Below, piece by piece: positions 32,610 through 41,496 of a DNA stretch of 64,000 nt (positions are counted from its first letter, which is position 1; every line of letters begins with the position of its first letter). A program made the translations under genes and the position numbers. This stretch comes from Pectinatus haikarae (GTDB taxonomy: Bacteria > Bacillota > Negativicutes > Selenomonadales > Selenomonadaceae). Below the pieces are notes generated by a model that was not told where the DNA came from, did not search any database, and worked only from the letters and a program-made list of their open reading frames with translations. The stretch lies in assembly GCF_030813505.1 (NCBI RefSeq), contig NZ_JAUSUE010000003.1, one strand, 5' to 3'.

Positions 32610-33575
32610 ATGCTATATCCATTAAAATTAAAAGCTCCCCTTAAAGATTACATTTGGGGCGGAACCAGACTGAAAAACGAGTATGGAAAAGAAACAGATT
32701 TGCCAACGATTGCGGAAAGTTGGGAATTGTCATGTCACCAGGCCGGCTTAAACATTATTGAAAATGGTATCTTCAAAGGACAAACCCTGCCTGAATGCAT
32801 TTCCCATTTGGGCAAAAAAATCATAGGCACAAAAGCAGCCAGTCTTGATTACTTTCCCTTGCTTATAAAATTAATAGATGCCCATGATAATCTATCCGTA
32901 CAGGTACATCCAAATGATGACTATGCTCAAGCAGTAGAAGGCGAACCCGGCAAAACCGAAATGTGGTACATAGTCGATGCCGAACCCGGTGCAAAATTGA
33001 TTTATGGCTTTAAAAATAAAATAAGCCGGGATGAATTTGAAAAACGTATAACTGATAATACCTTGCTTGATATATGCAATCAGGTTTCTGTAAAAAAGGG
33101 CGATGTATTCTTCATTTCCTCCGGCACACTGCATGCCATCGGCAAAGGTATACTCATAGCTGAAATACAACAAAATTCCAATACAACATATCGTGTTTAT
33201 GACTATGGCAGAAAAGGCAAGGACGGCAATCCACGAGAACTGCATATAGCAAAAGCCCTGACGGTAACCGATCTGCATCCGCCGGCACAGAAAAAAGGCG
33301 CAATTGGCTCCATAAGCATTTTTTCTGACTATAAAATAAAACTATTATCCCAATGCTCTTTATTTACAGTATATCTTTTTACTATTGCCGGCAACTGCAC
33401 ACTCTGCGCAGACAATGAATCCTTCCATTCTTTGCTTGTACTGAACGGTGAACTATGCCTTGATGCACCCAACGAAAGTTTAATATTAAAAAAAGGAGAC
33501 AGTGTATTTATCCCAGCTTCCATGGGAGATTATCGCATCAACGGTATGGGAGAATTTATTTTAACGACTCTCTAA
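32610..33575 (+). CDS. manA: class I mannose-6-phosphate isomerase
   Basis: The 321-residue zinc enzyme interconverts mannose-6-phosphate and fructose-6-phosphate. It has PLKDYIWGGTRLKNEYG, AESWELSCHQAG, the zinc-site segment HDNLSVQVHPNDDYA, GKTEMWYIVDAEPGA and the cupin segment SSGTLHAIGKGILIAEIQQN. An upstream start would add 28 residues of unrelated sequence, while the ATG at 32610 has GAGGTG seven bases before it. It is monocistronic, between the divergent livK gene and tRNA-Lys. Confidence 0.93.
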   Translation: MLYPLKLKAPLKDYIWGGTRLKNEYGKETDLPTIAESWELSCHQAGLNIIENGIFKGQTLPECISHLGKKIIGTKAASLDYFPLLIKLIDAHDNLSVQVHPNDDYAQAVEGEPGKTEMWYIVDAEPGAKLIYGFKNKISRDEFEKRITDNTLLDICNQVSVKKGDVFFISSGTLHAIGKGILIAEIQQNSNTTYRVYDYGRKGKDGNPRELHIAKALTVTDLHPPAQKKGAIGSISIFSDYKIKLLSQCSLFTVYLFTIAGNCTLCADNESFHSLLVLNGELCLDAPNESLILKKGDSVFIPASMGDYRINGMGEFILTTL

Positions 33576-33668
33576 AGCAATCATGGTATATACCTGGCTG
33601 CCTCCGAAATCAGCTTTTATCATTGCAAAAAGCTTCACACCAGATTATTTTTTCATGCAGACAAAAAA

Positions 33669-33694
33669 AAGCCTTCTTCCATGGGAAGAAGGCT
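33669..33694 (-). terminator. tRNA-Lys terminator
   Basis: A 10-bp stem (33671-33680 with 33684-33693) is followed by eight Ts on the minus strand. It lies 12 bases after the tRNA 3' end. Confidence 0.85.
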
Positions 33695-33705
33695 CTATAA
33701 CCAAA

Positions 33706-33781
33706 TGGTGGCTCACCCGAGATTCGAACTCGGGACACCCTGATTAAAAGTCAGGTGCTCTGCCAACTGAGCTAGTGAACC
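33706..33781 (-). tRNA. tRNA-Lys(UUU)
   Basis: The 76-base gene folds as a cloverleaf: acceptor GGTTCAC/GTGAGCC, D arm AGCTCAGTTGGCAGAGC, anticodon stem CCTGA/TCAGG with loop CTTTTAA (anticodon TTT), T arm CCCGAGTTCGAATCTCGGG, encoded CCA. Confidence 0.96.
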
Positions 33782-33857
33782 ATTTAAGTGCCGCTCATCA
33801 AGCCGACTATGATATTATACTAAGCTAAGAAAGATTTGTCAACACTTTTATCGATTT

Positions 33858-35096
33858 TTATTTTTGCAGCTGCCATTCATCAATAATGCTGCCATCCTGT
33901 TTATACGCTTTTACCGCAAATTTATGCATATCAGCATCCAGTTTCAGATACATTGGCTCAGAAACAGGATTAAAAAATTCTTCGTCAGTGCTTTTTTGCG
34001 GAGAATTTTTCCATGCCTGATCACCGCTCCTGCCCGTAGAGACATAGACTGCTGGGCTGCCGCCAAAGCTTAAAGGCTCAGTACGTGAATAAGAATGTAT
34101 ATGCGCACTGAACACTGCGTCAACACCATGTCTGCTTATTATAGGCAAAAATGTTTCACCGATATTATTCAAGGAACCGTCAAGAGGGATTTTCCACGGT
34201 TGCCTGTGCATCAGCACTATTTTCCACGGCAGATTCGACATGGCTAAATCTTTATCCAGCCATTCTGCCTGTTCCTTAAAAAGATTAGGCAGTGCCGCCT
34301 GCTGCTCCTCAAGCTGTGTATCCAGTACCACAAAATGCACTGGCCCGTAATCAAAAGAATAGGCATGTTTTTGGATGCCGTATGAACTGTTTTCAGGAAC
34401 ATCAAAAAGGAGCTGGAAAATTTTTGGTCCAACCGGTTTCCAATCAAGATCATATGTTTCATGATTTCCCATAACAGGAGCGACAGGTATTGCATTAGAA
34501 AATTTGGCTATACCACCGAGCCATGCCCGCCATTGCGATAAGTCCATACCATTATCGACCAAATCGCCCATATTTATAAAGAAATCTATATCCGCATTTT
34601 TCGCATATGCTTCGTTGGCTGTTTTTTCCCACACAGAATAATCAGCAGATTGTGAATCACCGAAAATAATGGCCGACAACGTCAATTTATTTTCATCAGG
34701 AGTAGAAAAAGCATACCAATCAGAAAATCCGGCACCCGAACTCACACGATACCTGTAAGCTGTGTTGGGATCAAGCGAGCGAAGCTTCACCGTATATACT
34801 GATGTAGCTTCGTCAAAGGAAGAAACAGTTGCTTCATAGCTTACATCACAGTGTTCTGCATACGAAAGCTCCAGCAGCCCCGTATCATTTTTCCTGCCAA
34901 GCCATGAAATAGTCCTGCCATGCGGCGCATCAGGCGGAATAGTCTGCCAGACGTAAAAGGGTTTTCCTTCAGCTTCATCAATTATATTTTCCGGTTTTTT
35001 TTCAATACCTGTATATATTTGGGGATAAAACATATATAAAATCCCCAGGAAAAGAATAATTATGCATATTGCCAGCGTGATAATCTTCCTAGACAT
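33858..35096 (-). CDS. secreted/membrane-anchored metallophosphoesterase (purple acid phosphatase type)
   Basis: The 412-residue protein has an N-terminal membrane anchor or signal (IITLAICIIILFLGILYMFY). An FN3-like purple acid phosphatase N-domain follows (ISWLGRKNDTGLLELSYAEH, LRSLDPNTAYRYRV), then the metallophosphoesterase core: IFGDSQSAD, FFINMGDLVDNG, VMGNHETYD, LMHRQPW and FSAHIHSYSR. These are the metal-ligand blocks I-V. It probably hydrolyses phosphate esters outside the cytoplasmic membrane. The ATG at 35096 has GAGGAGTG upstream; the longer frame starts before it. Confidence 0.85.
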   Translation of the reverse strand: MSRKIITLAICIIILFLGILYMFYPQIYTGIEKKPENIIDEAEGKPFYVWQTIPPDAPHGRTISWLGRKNDTGLLELSYAEHCDVSYEATVSSFDEATSVYTVKLRSLDPNTAYRYRVSSGAGFSDWYAFSTPDENKLTLSAIIFGDSQSADYSVWEKTANEAYAKNADIDFFINMGDLVDNGMDLSQWRAWLGGIAKFSNAIPVAPVMGNHETYDLDWKPVGPKIFQLLFDVPENSSYGIQKHAYSFDYGPVHFVVLDTQLEEQQAALPNLFKEQAEWLDKDLAMSNLPWKIVLMHRQPWKIPLDGSLNNIGETFLPIISRHGVDAVFSAHIHSYSRTEPLSFGGSPAVYVSTGRSGDQAWKNSPQKSTDEEFFNPVSEPMYLKLDADMHKFAVKAYKQDGSIIDEWQLQK

Positions 35097-35248
35097 AAAA
35101 CACTCCTCATTTAAAAATATACACGCTGAATTCATTCATTACATAAAAAATAAACAAAATATAACGCTTAAACATTTATCAGGAAAAAGAAATTATTTTT
35201 TATCAATTTTCAGGCAGTATTGCCAATTCTGCATCACTGCTTCATTTT

Positions 35249-35845
35249 TTATAAAGAGTCCTTGATATTCGCCATAATTTCTTCCATATTTTTTTTGAAT
35301 GCACCGCGTTTTGCTCTTAAATCACTGGTCGATGAGTTATTTTCCTTAGTAACATCTATGCTTTTTATAACAGCATCCCCATCAGCCAAATACGCTTTGA
35401 CTTCAACGGATGCACGCCTGACCGTTTCCTTACCCCAAGAACCTGAGCCCCGTTCCGTTTTTTCGATCACCGGATCTTTTACAATGATAAATAACACTTT
35501 ATCATATCCACTATATTTCACAAAATCTAAAATAATATCTTTAGTAAGTGGTTGTTCGTCAAGAAACCCTTTGTCCAACCAATAGTTTTGATATTCAGTT
35601 TGAACATTTGTCCCTACATCGACGGTATATTTTTTTATATCGGTCGGAGACTGTACCATTGCCTCAGAAATAATATCAAAAAAATCCGATGTTTTGACAT
35701 CTGCATTACCTATAATTATCACACCAATTTTCCCCGTTGACCGCTGTAAAAGGTCCGATTGCCCTTTTTGTTGGACATCAGCTGCAAATGCAGTTAACGT
35801 AAATAAAGAAAAAAACATCATCGCCAATACAAAAATTCTTTTCAT
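35249..35845 (-). CDS. secreted protein of unknown function
   Basis: The 198-residue protein has a clear signal peptide (RIFVLAMMFFSLFTLTAFAA, cut before DVQQKG). The mature part has strands such as KIGVIIIGNADVKTSDFFDI and DKVLFIIVKDPVIEKTERGS, and a Lys-rich C-terminal helix. It is not recognised as a known family. A GTG three codons upstream is possible, but the ATG at 35845 was preferred. It lies 152 bases from the phosphatase gene on the same strand, each with its own gap. Confidence 0.7.
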   Translation of the reverse strand: MKRIFVLAMMFFSLFTLTAFAADVQQKGQSDLLQRSTGKIGVIIIGNADVKTSDFFDIISEAMVQSPTDIKKYTVDVGTNVQTEYQNYWLDKGFLDEQPLTKDIILDFVKYSGYDKVLFIIVKDPVIEKTERGSGSWGKETVRRASVEVKAYLADGDAVIKSIDVTKENNSSTSDLRAKRGAFKKNMEEIMANIKDSL

Positions 35846-36124
35846 CCTTAACACCCCTATGATCGATTTTTAGTGCATTTACACGTTTGGAGGAAATTTT
35901 TAATTATATTAATTCAGTTTATTCTAGCACAGATAAAGTCTCACGTAAACTTTGCAATTTTATTCTCTTTGTACAATCTATAAAAAAACAATAACAGGGA
36001 ATGAGAAATTACGTTTGAAGCACAATAAATTTTTGTATTAGCAAAATCATTACTTTCGTATAAAATTGATAAAGTCTTATGTAGTCTGGTTTTGATAAAA
36101 GGAAACATCGCTGCAATAATTTGT

Positions 36125-36667
36125 TCAAACAATTTTAACCCCCAACATTTGTGCTAGGCCAGCAGCTTGCACCGCATTGATTTTTACACCTTTAAGTTCG
36201 TCGAATGTTTCGGATACCATTATCCCCTCAATGATACAATCTGATAAATCTATTCCTTTAAGTGATGTTTCAAAGAAATCCACACACTGAAAATTAGCCG
36301 CTCTAAATTTATTTCTTTGAAATTTTACCTCAGAAAAAAAAGATTCTTTAAAATTGCTGTTATCTATAGTACATTCCTTCCATACTGTATTGGCAGCGTT
36401 TACATAACATAACGAGCTATTCAAGAAGATCATTTCTTTAAAACAGCTCTTGCTGAAATTACTTCCGTCTCCCTTGCATTCTAAAAATTGAGATTTTTTC
36501 CAGTAGCTTTCTGTAAAAATACAATTCGAAAGAACACAATTTCCAAAAACCACATTATAAAAGCTGTTTTTTGAAAAATCGGCATTTGTAAAAGCTTCAT
36601 ATTCAAAATTCATATTCTGAATATAGCCATCTTCTAATCTTGTGTCGGCAATCATTTTTCCCAGCAT
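36125..36667 (-). CDS. pentapeptide-repeat protein
   Basis: The 180-residue protein is built of A(D/N)LxX-like five-residue units: NADFSKNSFYNVVFGNCVLS, NCIFTESYWKKSQFLECKGD, FKESFFSEVKFQRNKF, AANFQCVDFFETSLKGIDLS. This predicts a right-handed quadrilateral beta-helix. Such proteins have diverse roles, including DNA mimicry; no specific function can be given. A short hydrophilic C-terminal tail follows the repeats. GGAGG lies 12 bases before the ATG. It is A+T-rich and stands alone. Confidence 0.82.
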   Translation of the reverse strand: MLGKMIADTRLEDGYIQNMNFEYEAFTNADFSKNSFYNVVFGNCVLSNCIFTESYWKKSQFLECKGDGSNFSKSCFKEMIFLNSSLCYVNAANTVWKECTIDNSNFKESFFSEVKFQRNKFRAANFQCVDFFETSLKGIDLSDCIIEGIMVSETFDELKGVKINAVQAAGLAQMLGVKIV

Positions 36668-36788
36668 GGTACCAAGATGCCTCCCTATCCATTATAAATT
36701 ATCATGGTACAAAGAATACTATAACAATATTGACAAAACAAAAGGCCACACTAAGCTTATCAATCTTCATATGACCTACATTCCCCCT

Positions 36789-36860
36789 TGGTGGGATGTC
36801 CTGGTTTCGAACCAGTAATCGCTTGAATGTGAAAGATGCCCAGTACCGAATGGGACACAA
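36789..36860 (-). pseudogene. decayed tRNA-Val(CAC) copy
   Basis: The minus strand keeps an intact 3' half: anticodon loop TTCACAT (CAC), T arm CTGGTTCGAAACCAG and ACATCCCACCA. The 5' half does not pair: the acceptor and D arms are scrambled and one side of the anticodon stem is mutated. It closely matches the functional tRNA-Val 270 bases away. Sequence beyond it (to about 36900) has a GTGGCTGTA start like tRNA-Arg. The rest of 36668-37056 holds only this and a terminator. Confidence 0.7.
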
Positions 36861-36939
36861 CCGCGCCCGTATGCTTCTGGACTTATACAGCCACCACTCC
36901 AACAGCTCTTAATCACTCTGAAAATATTCCACCTAAACC

Positions 36940-36978
36940 AAAAATCGTGAAAGCCAAATAACGGCCCTCACGATTTTT
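36940..36978. terminator. bidirectional terminator-like hairpin
   Basis: An 11-bp outer stem AAAAATCGTGA / TCACGATTTTT with an inner GCC/GGC pair closes a short loop, with A and T runs at the ends. It lies between the decayed and functional tRNA genes. Confidence 0.7.
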
Positions 36979-37017
36979 TATTACCGTATTGCTATACGTT
37001 GCTGCATTTTACTTAAA

Positions 37018-37047
37018 AAGGATTTGCAGCAATCACTGCAAATCCTT
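37018..37047 (-). terminator. tRNA-Val/tRNA-Arg terminator
   Basis: A perfect 12-bp stem AAGGATTTGCAG / CTGCAAATCCTT with a six-base loop is followed by Ts on the minus strand, nine bases past the tRNA-Val 3' end. Confidence 0.82.
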
Positions 37048-37056
37048 GAATTTTCC

Positions 37057-37131
37057 TGGTGGGATATACTGGTTTCGAACCAGTGACCTCTTGAATGTGA
37101 ATCAAGCGCTCTCCCCCTGAGCTAATATCCC
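37057..37131 (-). tRNA. tRNA-Val(CAC)
   Basis: The 75-base gene has acceptor GGGATAT/ATATCCC, D arm AGCTCAGGGGGAGAGC, anticodon stem CTTGA/TCAAG with loop TTCACAT (anticodon CAC, codon GUG), T arm CTGGTTCGAAACCAG and encoded CCA. Confidence 0.95.
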
Positions 37132-37164
37132 AAAATACATATGCCAAAAATCTCTGAACACTAT

Positions 37165-37241
37165 TGGTGTGACTGGCAGGAGTCGAACCTGCGGCCTATT
37201 GCTTAGGAGGCAACCGCTCTATCCGTCTGAGCTACAGCCAC
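37165..37241 (-). tRNA. tRNA-Arg(CCU)
   Basis: The 77-base gene has acceptor GTGGCTG/CAGTCAC, anticodon loop CTCCTAA (anticodon CCT, codon AGG), T arm GCAGGTTCGACTCCTGC and encoded CCA. It lies 33 bases upstream of tRNA-Val on the same strand, probably cotranscribed. Confidence 0.95.
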
Positions 37242-37336
37242 ACTCTAAACGACCTATATATTATAGCAAATTTTTAATATTATAGCAAATACAGTCACCG
37301 AAATATTAATGCAATAATACTTTTTCGATAAAACTA

Positions 37337-37939
37337 TTACAAATCAGCTGTTGTACAAGCAGCAAAGGGATCATTAGTTTTATCATCATTCCACATATAT
37401 TCCATTCTTATAGCTATATCAGTCGCGATTTTTCTGCTGAAGTGATCTTCTGTAAAACCAAGTGTCATATCGATTCCTGCTGATACACCGGAAGATGTAT
37501 AAAATTCCCCGTCATTTGTCCATCTGGCGCTTCTTTCCCAAAGAACAGGCAGTTTTTGGGAGAGCACCCATTCAAACGCTCTTTTATTGGATGTAGCTTT
37601 TCTTCCGTCCAGCAGACCTGTCTTTGCAAGTGCCAATGATCCGGTACAGACAGTAAGACAATATTGTGCTTTTTGTACAGCTTTTTTCAAAAGAGCAATC
37701 GTTTCGCTGTCATTGATCAGCGTACGGATACCCTGCCCTCCCGGAATAAAAAACAGTCCGGAAACATTTTCAGCATCAAGCTTTTTTGTCATTACAGGAA
37801 CTTCTTGACTGCTGTTTATAATCCCGCCTTTACATGAAACGAACTGTAATTGACAATCAGGTACATACCCTAACACCTCTACCGGACCAAATACATCCAA
37901 TGTCTCAAAATTGTCGAATAAAAAAATATTTGCCTTCAT
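37337..37939 (-). CDS. DJ-1/PfpI family cytoplasmic protein (isonitrile hydratase/ThiJ-like)
   Basis: The 200-residue protein has IFLFDNFETLDVFGPVEVLG, LFFIPGGQGIRTLI and the nucleophile elbow LTVCTGSLALAKTGLL with Cys, then TSNKRAFEWVL and SSGVSAGIDMTLGF. This is the ThiJ/InhA-like branch without the His seen in Hsp31 types and without a signal peptide. Substrate unknown. It follows pyrR by 11 bases and is the last gene of the long minus-strand block; GAGGT precedes the ATG at 37939. Confidence 0.82.
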   Translation of the reverse strand: MKANIFLFDNFETLDVFGPVEVLGYVPDCQLQFVSCKGGIINSSQEVPVMTKKLDAENVSGLFFIPGGQGIRTLINDSETIALLKKAVQKAQYCLTVCTGSLALAKTGLLDGRKATSNKRAFEWVLSQKLPVLWERSARWTNDGEFYTSSGVSAGIDMTLGFTEDHFSRKIATDIAIRMEYMWNDDKTNDPFAACTTADL

Positions 37940-37950
37940 AATTTCTGACC

Positions 37951-38499
37951 TCACACAGGTTCTTTTATTATAACCTGTTCCTTTTTATCAACTTCAACAA
38001 GCTGAACACTTATTATTTCCCTGGCGGCAGTAGGAACATTTTTCCCCGCATAATCAGCCCGTATAGGCAATTCTCTGTGCCCGCGATCAATAAGCACGGC
38101 AAGTTGTATAGCATGAGGCCGCCCAAGATCAGTAAGTGCGTTAAGCGCCGCTCTGATGGTACGCCCGGTGTAAAGAACATCATCGACCAAAACAATTGTT
38201 TTTCCTGTTATGTCACAGGGAAATTTTGTTTCGCGAATTACTGGCTGATAGGCTAATGTAGACAGATCATCACGATATAACGTTATATCAAGCATCCCAA
38301 CCGGAACAATTACATCTTCAATATTTTTTATTTCCGAGGATAATCGTTCCGCAAGAGGAACACCGCGTGTACGAATACCAATAAGAACAATATTCTGCAC
38401 ACCTTTGTTTTTTTCAATTATTTCATGAGCAATCCTTGTCAGCGCCCGATGAATTCCTTTTTCATCCATCAAAACTGTTTTATCAACAAAATCCGCCAT
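37951..38499 (-). CDS. pyrR: bifunctional pyrimidine operon RNA-binding attenuator / uracil phosphoribosyltransferase PyrR
   Basis: The 182-residue protein has the PRPP-binding loop IVLVDDVLYTGRTIRAALNA, preceded by LIGIRTRGVPLAERL and VGMLDITLYRDDL, all typical of PyrR. It binds pyr mRNA leaders with UMP/UTP and has minor UPRTase activity. No pyr biosynthetic gene or PyrR-binding leader is in the window, so it would act in trans. GGAAGTG precedes the ATG at 38499, within the end of rluD. Confidence 0.92.
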   Translation of the reverse strand: MADFVDKTVLMDEKGIHRALTRIAHEIIEKNKGVQNIVLIGIRTRGVPLAERLSSEIKNIEDVIVPVGMLDITLYRDDLSTLAYQPVIRETKFPCDITGKTIVLVDDVLYTGRTIRAALNALTDLGRPHAIQLAVLIDRGHRELPIRADYAGKNVPTAAREIISVQLVEVDKKEQVIIKEPV

Positions 38500-39430
38500 T
38501 GTTTTCACTTCCGTTTCTATTTTTCAGAGCAGCAAGTATCTTTACCATATCATCCGGCACCGGAGCCGTAAAGAGCATCTCCTGCCCTGTTGCAGGATGA
38601 TAAAGTTTAAGCGTATTGGAATGTAATGCCTGCCCTGCTATTTTTCGATCCAGTGGTTTATTGCATTTTGAATAACACGGATCACCGAGCAGCGGGTGCC
38701 CTATATATGCCATATGCACTCGTATCTGATGCGTCCGTCCAGTCAAAAGCCTGCATTTGATAAAAGTATATTGCCGAAAACGCTCTAAAACCTCAAAGAT
38801 AGTGGCAGCGCTTTTGCCCTTGCCTACAAGTACAGCCATCTTTTTTCGGTCAACGGGATGACGTCCTATATTGCCGTTGATCCGTCCCTCATTCTCACTG
38901 ATATTGCCGTTTGCGATAGCCAGGTAACAGCGCTGTGCTTTCTTGCTGCCGATCTGTTCAGCAAGACTCAAATGAGCTTCATCCGTTTTTGCTGCTACCA
39001 TGACACCCGAAGTGTCCTTATCAAGCCGATGAACTATACCCGGCCTGATGATCCCGTTTATTCCGGAAAGATCATGGCAATGTGCCAATAATGCGTTAAC
39101 GAGCGTACCGCTGTAAACTCCTGGAGCAGGATGGACGATCATTCCCCTTTGTTTGTTTATAACTATAATATGTTCATCTTCATATAAAATATCCAGCGGT
39201 ATTTTTTCTGCTTTTATATCAAGCGGCACTGGCTCCGGGACAATAACAGTAATACAATCATTACTTTTTAAACGATAATTTGCCTTGATTTTCTTTCCAT
39301 TGACAAGAATATTTTCACCGGCAATAAGTTTCTGTACCGCAGAACGGGATAATGTATTATTTTGCGCAGAAACAAAAGCATCCACTCGTTCGTTATCCTG
39401 CTTTGCCGTATATTCATATAGACTCATCAC
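38483..39430 (-). CDS. rluD: large-subunit rRNA pseudouridine synthase RluD family
   Basis: The 315-residue protein has an N-terminal S4 domain (NNTLSRSAVQKLIAGENILV) and the catalytic RluA/RluD motif GIVHRLDKDTSGVMVAAK with its Asp. LLTGRTHQIRVHMAYIGHPL and LHSNTLKLYHP follow. It isomerises uridines in 23S rRNA. Its start overlaps the lspA stop (ATGA), the usual lspA-rluD-pyrR arrangement in Firmicutes. Confidence 0.92.
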   Translation of the reverse strand: MMSLYEYTAKQDNERVDAFVSAQNNTLSRSAVQKLIAGENILVNGKKIKANYRLKSNDCITVIVPEPVPLDIKAEKIPLDILYEDEHIIVINKQRGMIVHPAPGVYSGTLVNALLAHCHDLSGINGIIRPGIVHRLDKDTSGVMVAAKTDEAHLSLAEQIGSKKAQRCYLAIANGNISENEGRINGNIGRHPVDRKKMAVLVGKGKSAATIFEVLERFRQYTFIKCRLLTGRTHQIRVHMAYIGHPLLGDPCYSKCNKPLDRKIAGQALHSNTLKLYHPATGQEMLFTAPVPDDMVKILAALKNRNGSENNGGFC

Positions 39431-39864
39431 TCAGTCAGTCCCTTTGTAAAAATATGATAAATAATAATGACCACTCCTGAGACTATTGCTATATCTGCTA
39501 TATTGAAAATCGGCCATATATGAAAATCAAAATAATCGACAACTATTCCCAGCCTGATTCTGTCTATTAAATTCCCAGCGGCGCCGCCAAGCAGCAAAGC
39601 CATACCGAAACGCAGCATGCAGCACTGTTTTTTTAATACAGGATAAAAATATGCTCCGCAGATCAATACCAGCATTGTTACTATTATGAAAAACAACCGC
39701 TGATCTTCCAATATGCCGAAGGCGGCACCTGCATTTTGAATATACGTAATGCTGAATATATCCTGAACAACAGGAAAGGACATTCCCGGCAGCATAGACG
39801 ACTGAATATAGTGCTTAACTGTCTGATCGATAAAAACTATAACCATAATGCATATGATGAACAT
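39427..39864 (-). CDS. lspA: lipoprotein signal peptidase (signal peptidase II)
   Basis: The 145-residue inner-membrane protein has four hydrophobic segments and both catalytic Asp motifs, GNLIDRIRLGIVVDYFDF and FNIADIAIVSG, plus the early ITYIQNAGAAFGIL. It cleaves signal peptides of prolipoproteins such as LivK in this window. It overlaps rluD by four bases. Confidence 0.93.
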   Translation of the reverse strand: MFIICIMVIVFIDQTVKHYIQSSMLPGMSFPVVQDIFSITYIQNAGAAFGILEDQRLFFIIVTMLVLICGAYFYPVLKKQCCMLRFGMALLLGGAAGNLIDRIRLGIVVDYFDFHIWPIFNIADIAIVSGVVIIIYHIFTKGLTE

Positions 39865-39883
39865 AATATCAAATCTCCACGTT

Positions 39884-40669
39884 TTATATATATCGTCTTA
39901 ACAAAATACCGATACGTCCTTTTTTTGTTTTTCCTTTTATTTGGAATACTTCAACCCTTCCTCGTCCGCGCATGGAAACAACATCCCCCTCTTTAACTGT
40001 CTGTGAAGGGTTTTTGACCGACTGCCAATTTAATTTAAGTTTGTCCGCCTCAATATCTGATGTCATCTTGCTGCGGGAGGTTCCATACCCGGCAGCAGCT
40101 ATTGAATCAATGCGCAGAGAAGCTACCGTAGCTGATATTTCTTTGCTGCGTTCTTCCTTCGCCGCGATGGAAGATAAATCGTCATAAGTGCATGAAACTG
40201 CCGCCGAACCTATAGACACAAGATTAGTCATGATGAACTCGGCTATTTTGTCCAGGCAGATTATTTTCACACCCCCGCTGTTTATGACAAGATCGCCTAT
40301 ATTGCGCCGATCTATCCCCAGCCCCATCAACGCTCCCAACACATCGCGGTGCAGAAGATGATAATATTTATCGTTCCATGCCGCATTGATCAATTTAAGA
40401 CTAAATAATGGATTTCCCATAAAATCATCATGAATGAAAGCAGCACACTGCCTTTCTGCTCCGATATACCCACCATCAAACTCGACACGTATTCCCCCGT
40501 AATTGGCGGTAATAGTTTCGGCTATTTCCTGCCCATAAGGATCGAGAAAATCGCTGGTACGAAATTTTCTTGTTTTGTTTACAGCTTCTATATTATCGAT
40601 CAAACGGACAGCGATCTCCTCGCCCTCCGTACCTTTATAAAAACGAATAATCTTATCACGATCAGCCAT
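39884..40669 (-). CDS. ylmH: S4-domain RNA-binding protein YlmH
   Basis: The 261-residue protein has the YlmH layout: an N-terminal domain (KFRTSDFLDPYGQEIAETI, IGAERQCAAFIHDD), a middle part with HRDVLGALMGLGIDRRNIGD, and a C-terminal S4 domain (SIAAAGYGTSRSKMTSDIEA, GDVVSMRGRGRVEV). Members bind RNA and rescue stalled ribosomes or act near division; the exact role is unsettled. It lies in the conserved sepF-proC-ylmH-lspA block. Confidence 0.88.
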   Translation of the reverse strand: MADRDKIIRFYKGTEGEEIAVRLIDNIEAVNKTRKFRTSDFLDPYGQEIAETITANYGGIRVEFDGGYIGAERQCAAFIHDDFMGNPLFSLKLINAAWNDKYYHLLHRDVLGALMGLGIDRRNIGDLVINSGGVKIICLDKIAEFIMTNLVSIGSAAVSCTYDDLSSIAAKEERSKEISATVASLRIDSIAAAGYGTSRSKMTSDIEADKLKLNWQSVKNPSQTVKEGDVVSMRGRGRVEVFQIKGKTKKGRIGILLRRYI

Positions 40670-40670
40670 A

Positions 40671-41471
40671 CTATTTTTTCCCCATTGCCTTAGATTTTTC
40701 CACAGCTGCTGTTATGGCGTCTATCATAGCGCCACGAACACCGCGCTGCTCCATGATATGAACTCCCTCGATAGTAGTTCCTCCCGGCGATGTTACCTGA
40801 TCACGCAGCTGAGCAGGATGCATACCCGTTTCAAGAACCATTTTTGCAGAACCGAAAACCGTCTGTGCTGCCAGTTTAACGGCGGTATCTCGTTTCAAGC
40901 CTGCCCTTACGCCGGCATCGGACATAGCATCGATCAATATAAAAATAAAAGCCGGTCCGCTGCCTGATAGTCCTGAAACAGCATCCATTAATTTCTCTTC
41001 AACTATTACAGCCTGCCCTGCCGAAGAAAAAATTCTTTCAGCAATATTGGCATCCGCTTTTTTTGTCTTACTGCCCGTGGCTATCGCTGACATTCCCGCA
41101 CTCACCGCCATAGGAGTATTAGGCATAACACGGATAACCGGATTATCAGGAAAACTTTTTTCTAAATCAGCAAGCGCCAATCCCGCTATAATAGATATAA
41201 TAATTGCTCCGGCATCAACACTGTCTTTTATTTCATCGACAGCCTTAAACGCTGTCTGCGGTTTTATAGCTAAGATCACTACATCAGCAGTTTTTATAAA
41301 AGACTGCGCCCCTACTATTGCATTTATACTATATTTTTCTTTCAGATAATTACAACGGTCTTCTTTATGATCGGAAACATAAATATCCTGCGGCTTAATC
41401 CACGGTTGAGAAGATATGCCGCAGACTATAGCTTCTGTCATTGCCCCGCCGCCTATAAATCCTATTTTCAT
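40671..41471 (-). CDS. proC: pyrroline-5-carboxylate reductase
   Basis: The 266-residue protein makes proline from P5C with NAD(P)H. It has the N-terminal Rossmann motif GFIGGGAMTEAIV, VILAIKPQ, RVMPNTPMAVSAGMSAIA and the family signature SGLSGSGPAFIFILIDAMSD with QLRDQVTSPGGTTIEG. One base separates its stop from the ylmH start region. proB and proA, the two earlier steps, lie 8 kb upstream on the same strand. Confidence 0.94.
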   Translation of the reverse strand: MKIGFIGGGAMTEAIVCGISSQPWIKPQDIYVSDHKEDRCNYLKEKYSINAIVGAQSFIKTADVVILAIKPQTAFKAVDEIKDSVDAGAIIISIIAGLALADLEKSFPDNPVIRVMPNTPMAVSAGMSAIATGSKTKKADANIAERIFSSAGQAVIVEEKLMDAVSGLSGSGPAFIFILIDAMSDAGVRAGLKRDTAVKLAAQTVFGSAKMVLETGMHPAQLRDQVTSPGGTTIEGVHIMEQRGVRGAMIDAITAAVEKSKAMGKK

Positions 41472-41496
41472 AAAATCACCCCAAATATATCGTTAT

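Noticed and set aside
35941..36132. 63-codon minus-strand frame overlapping the pentapeptide-repeat gene end
   Set aside because: Starts with TTG, has no clear Shine-Dalgarno and no recognised family; A+T-rich composition makes chance frames likely. Kept as a possibility only.
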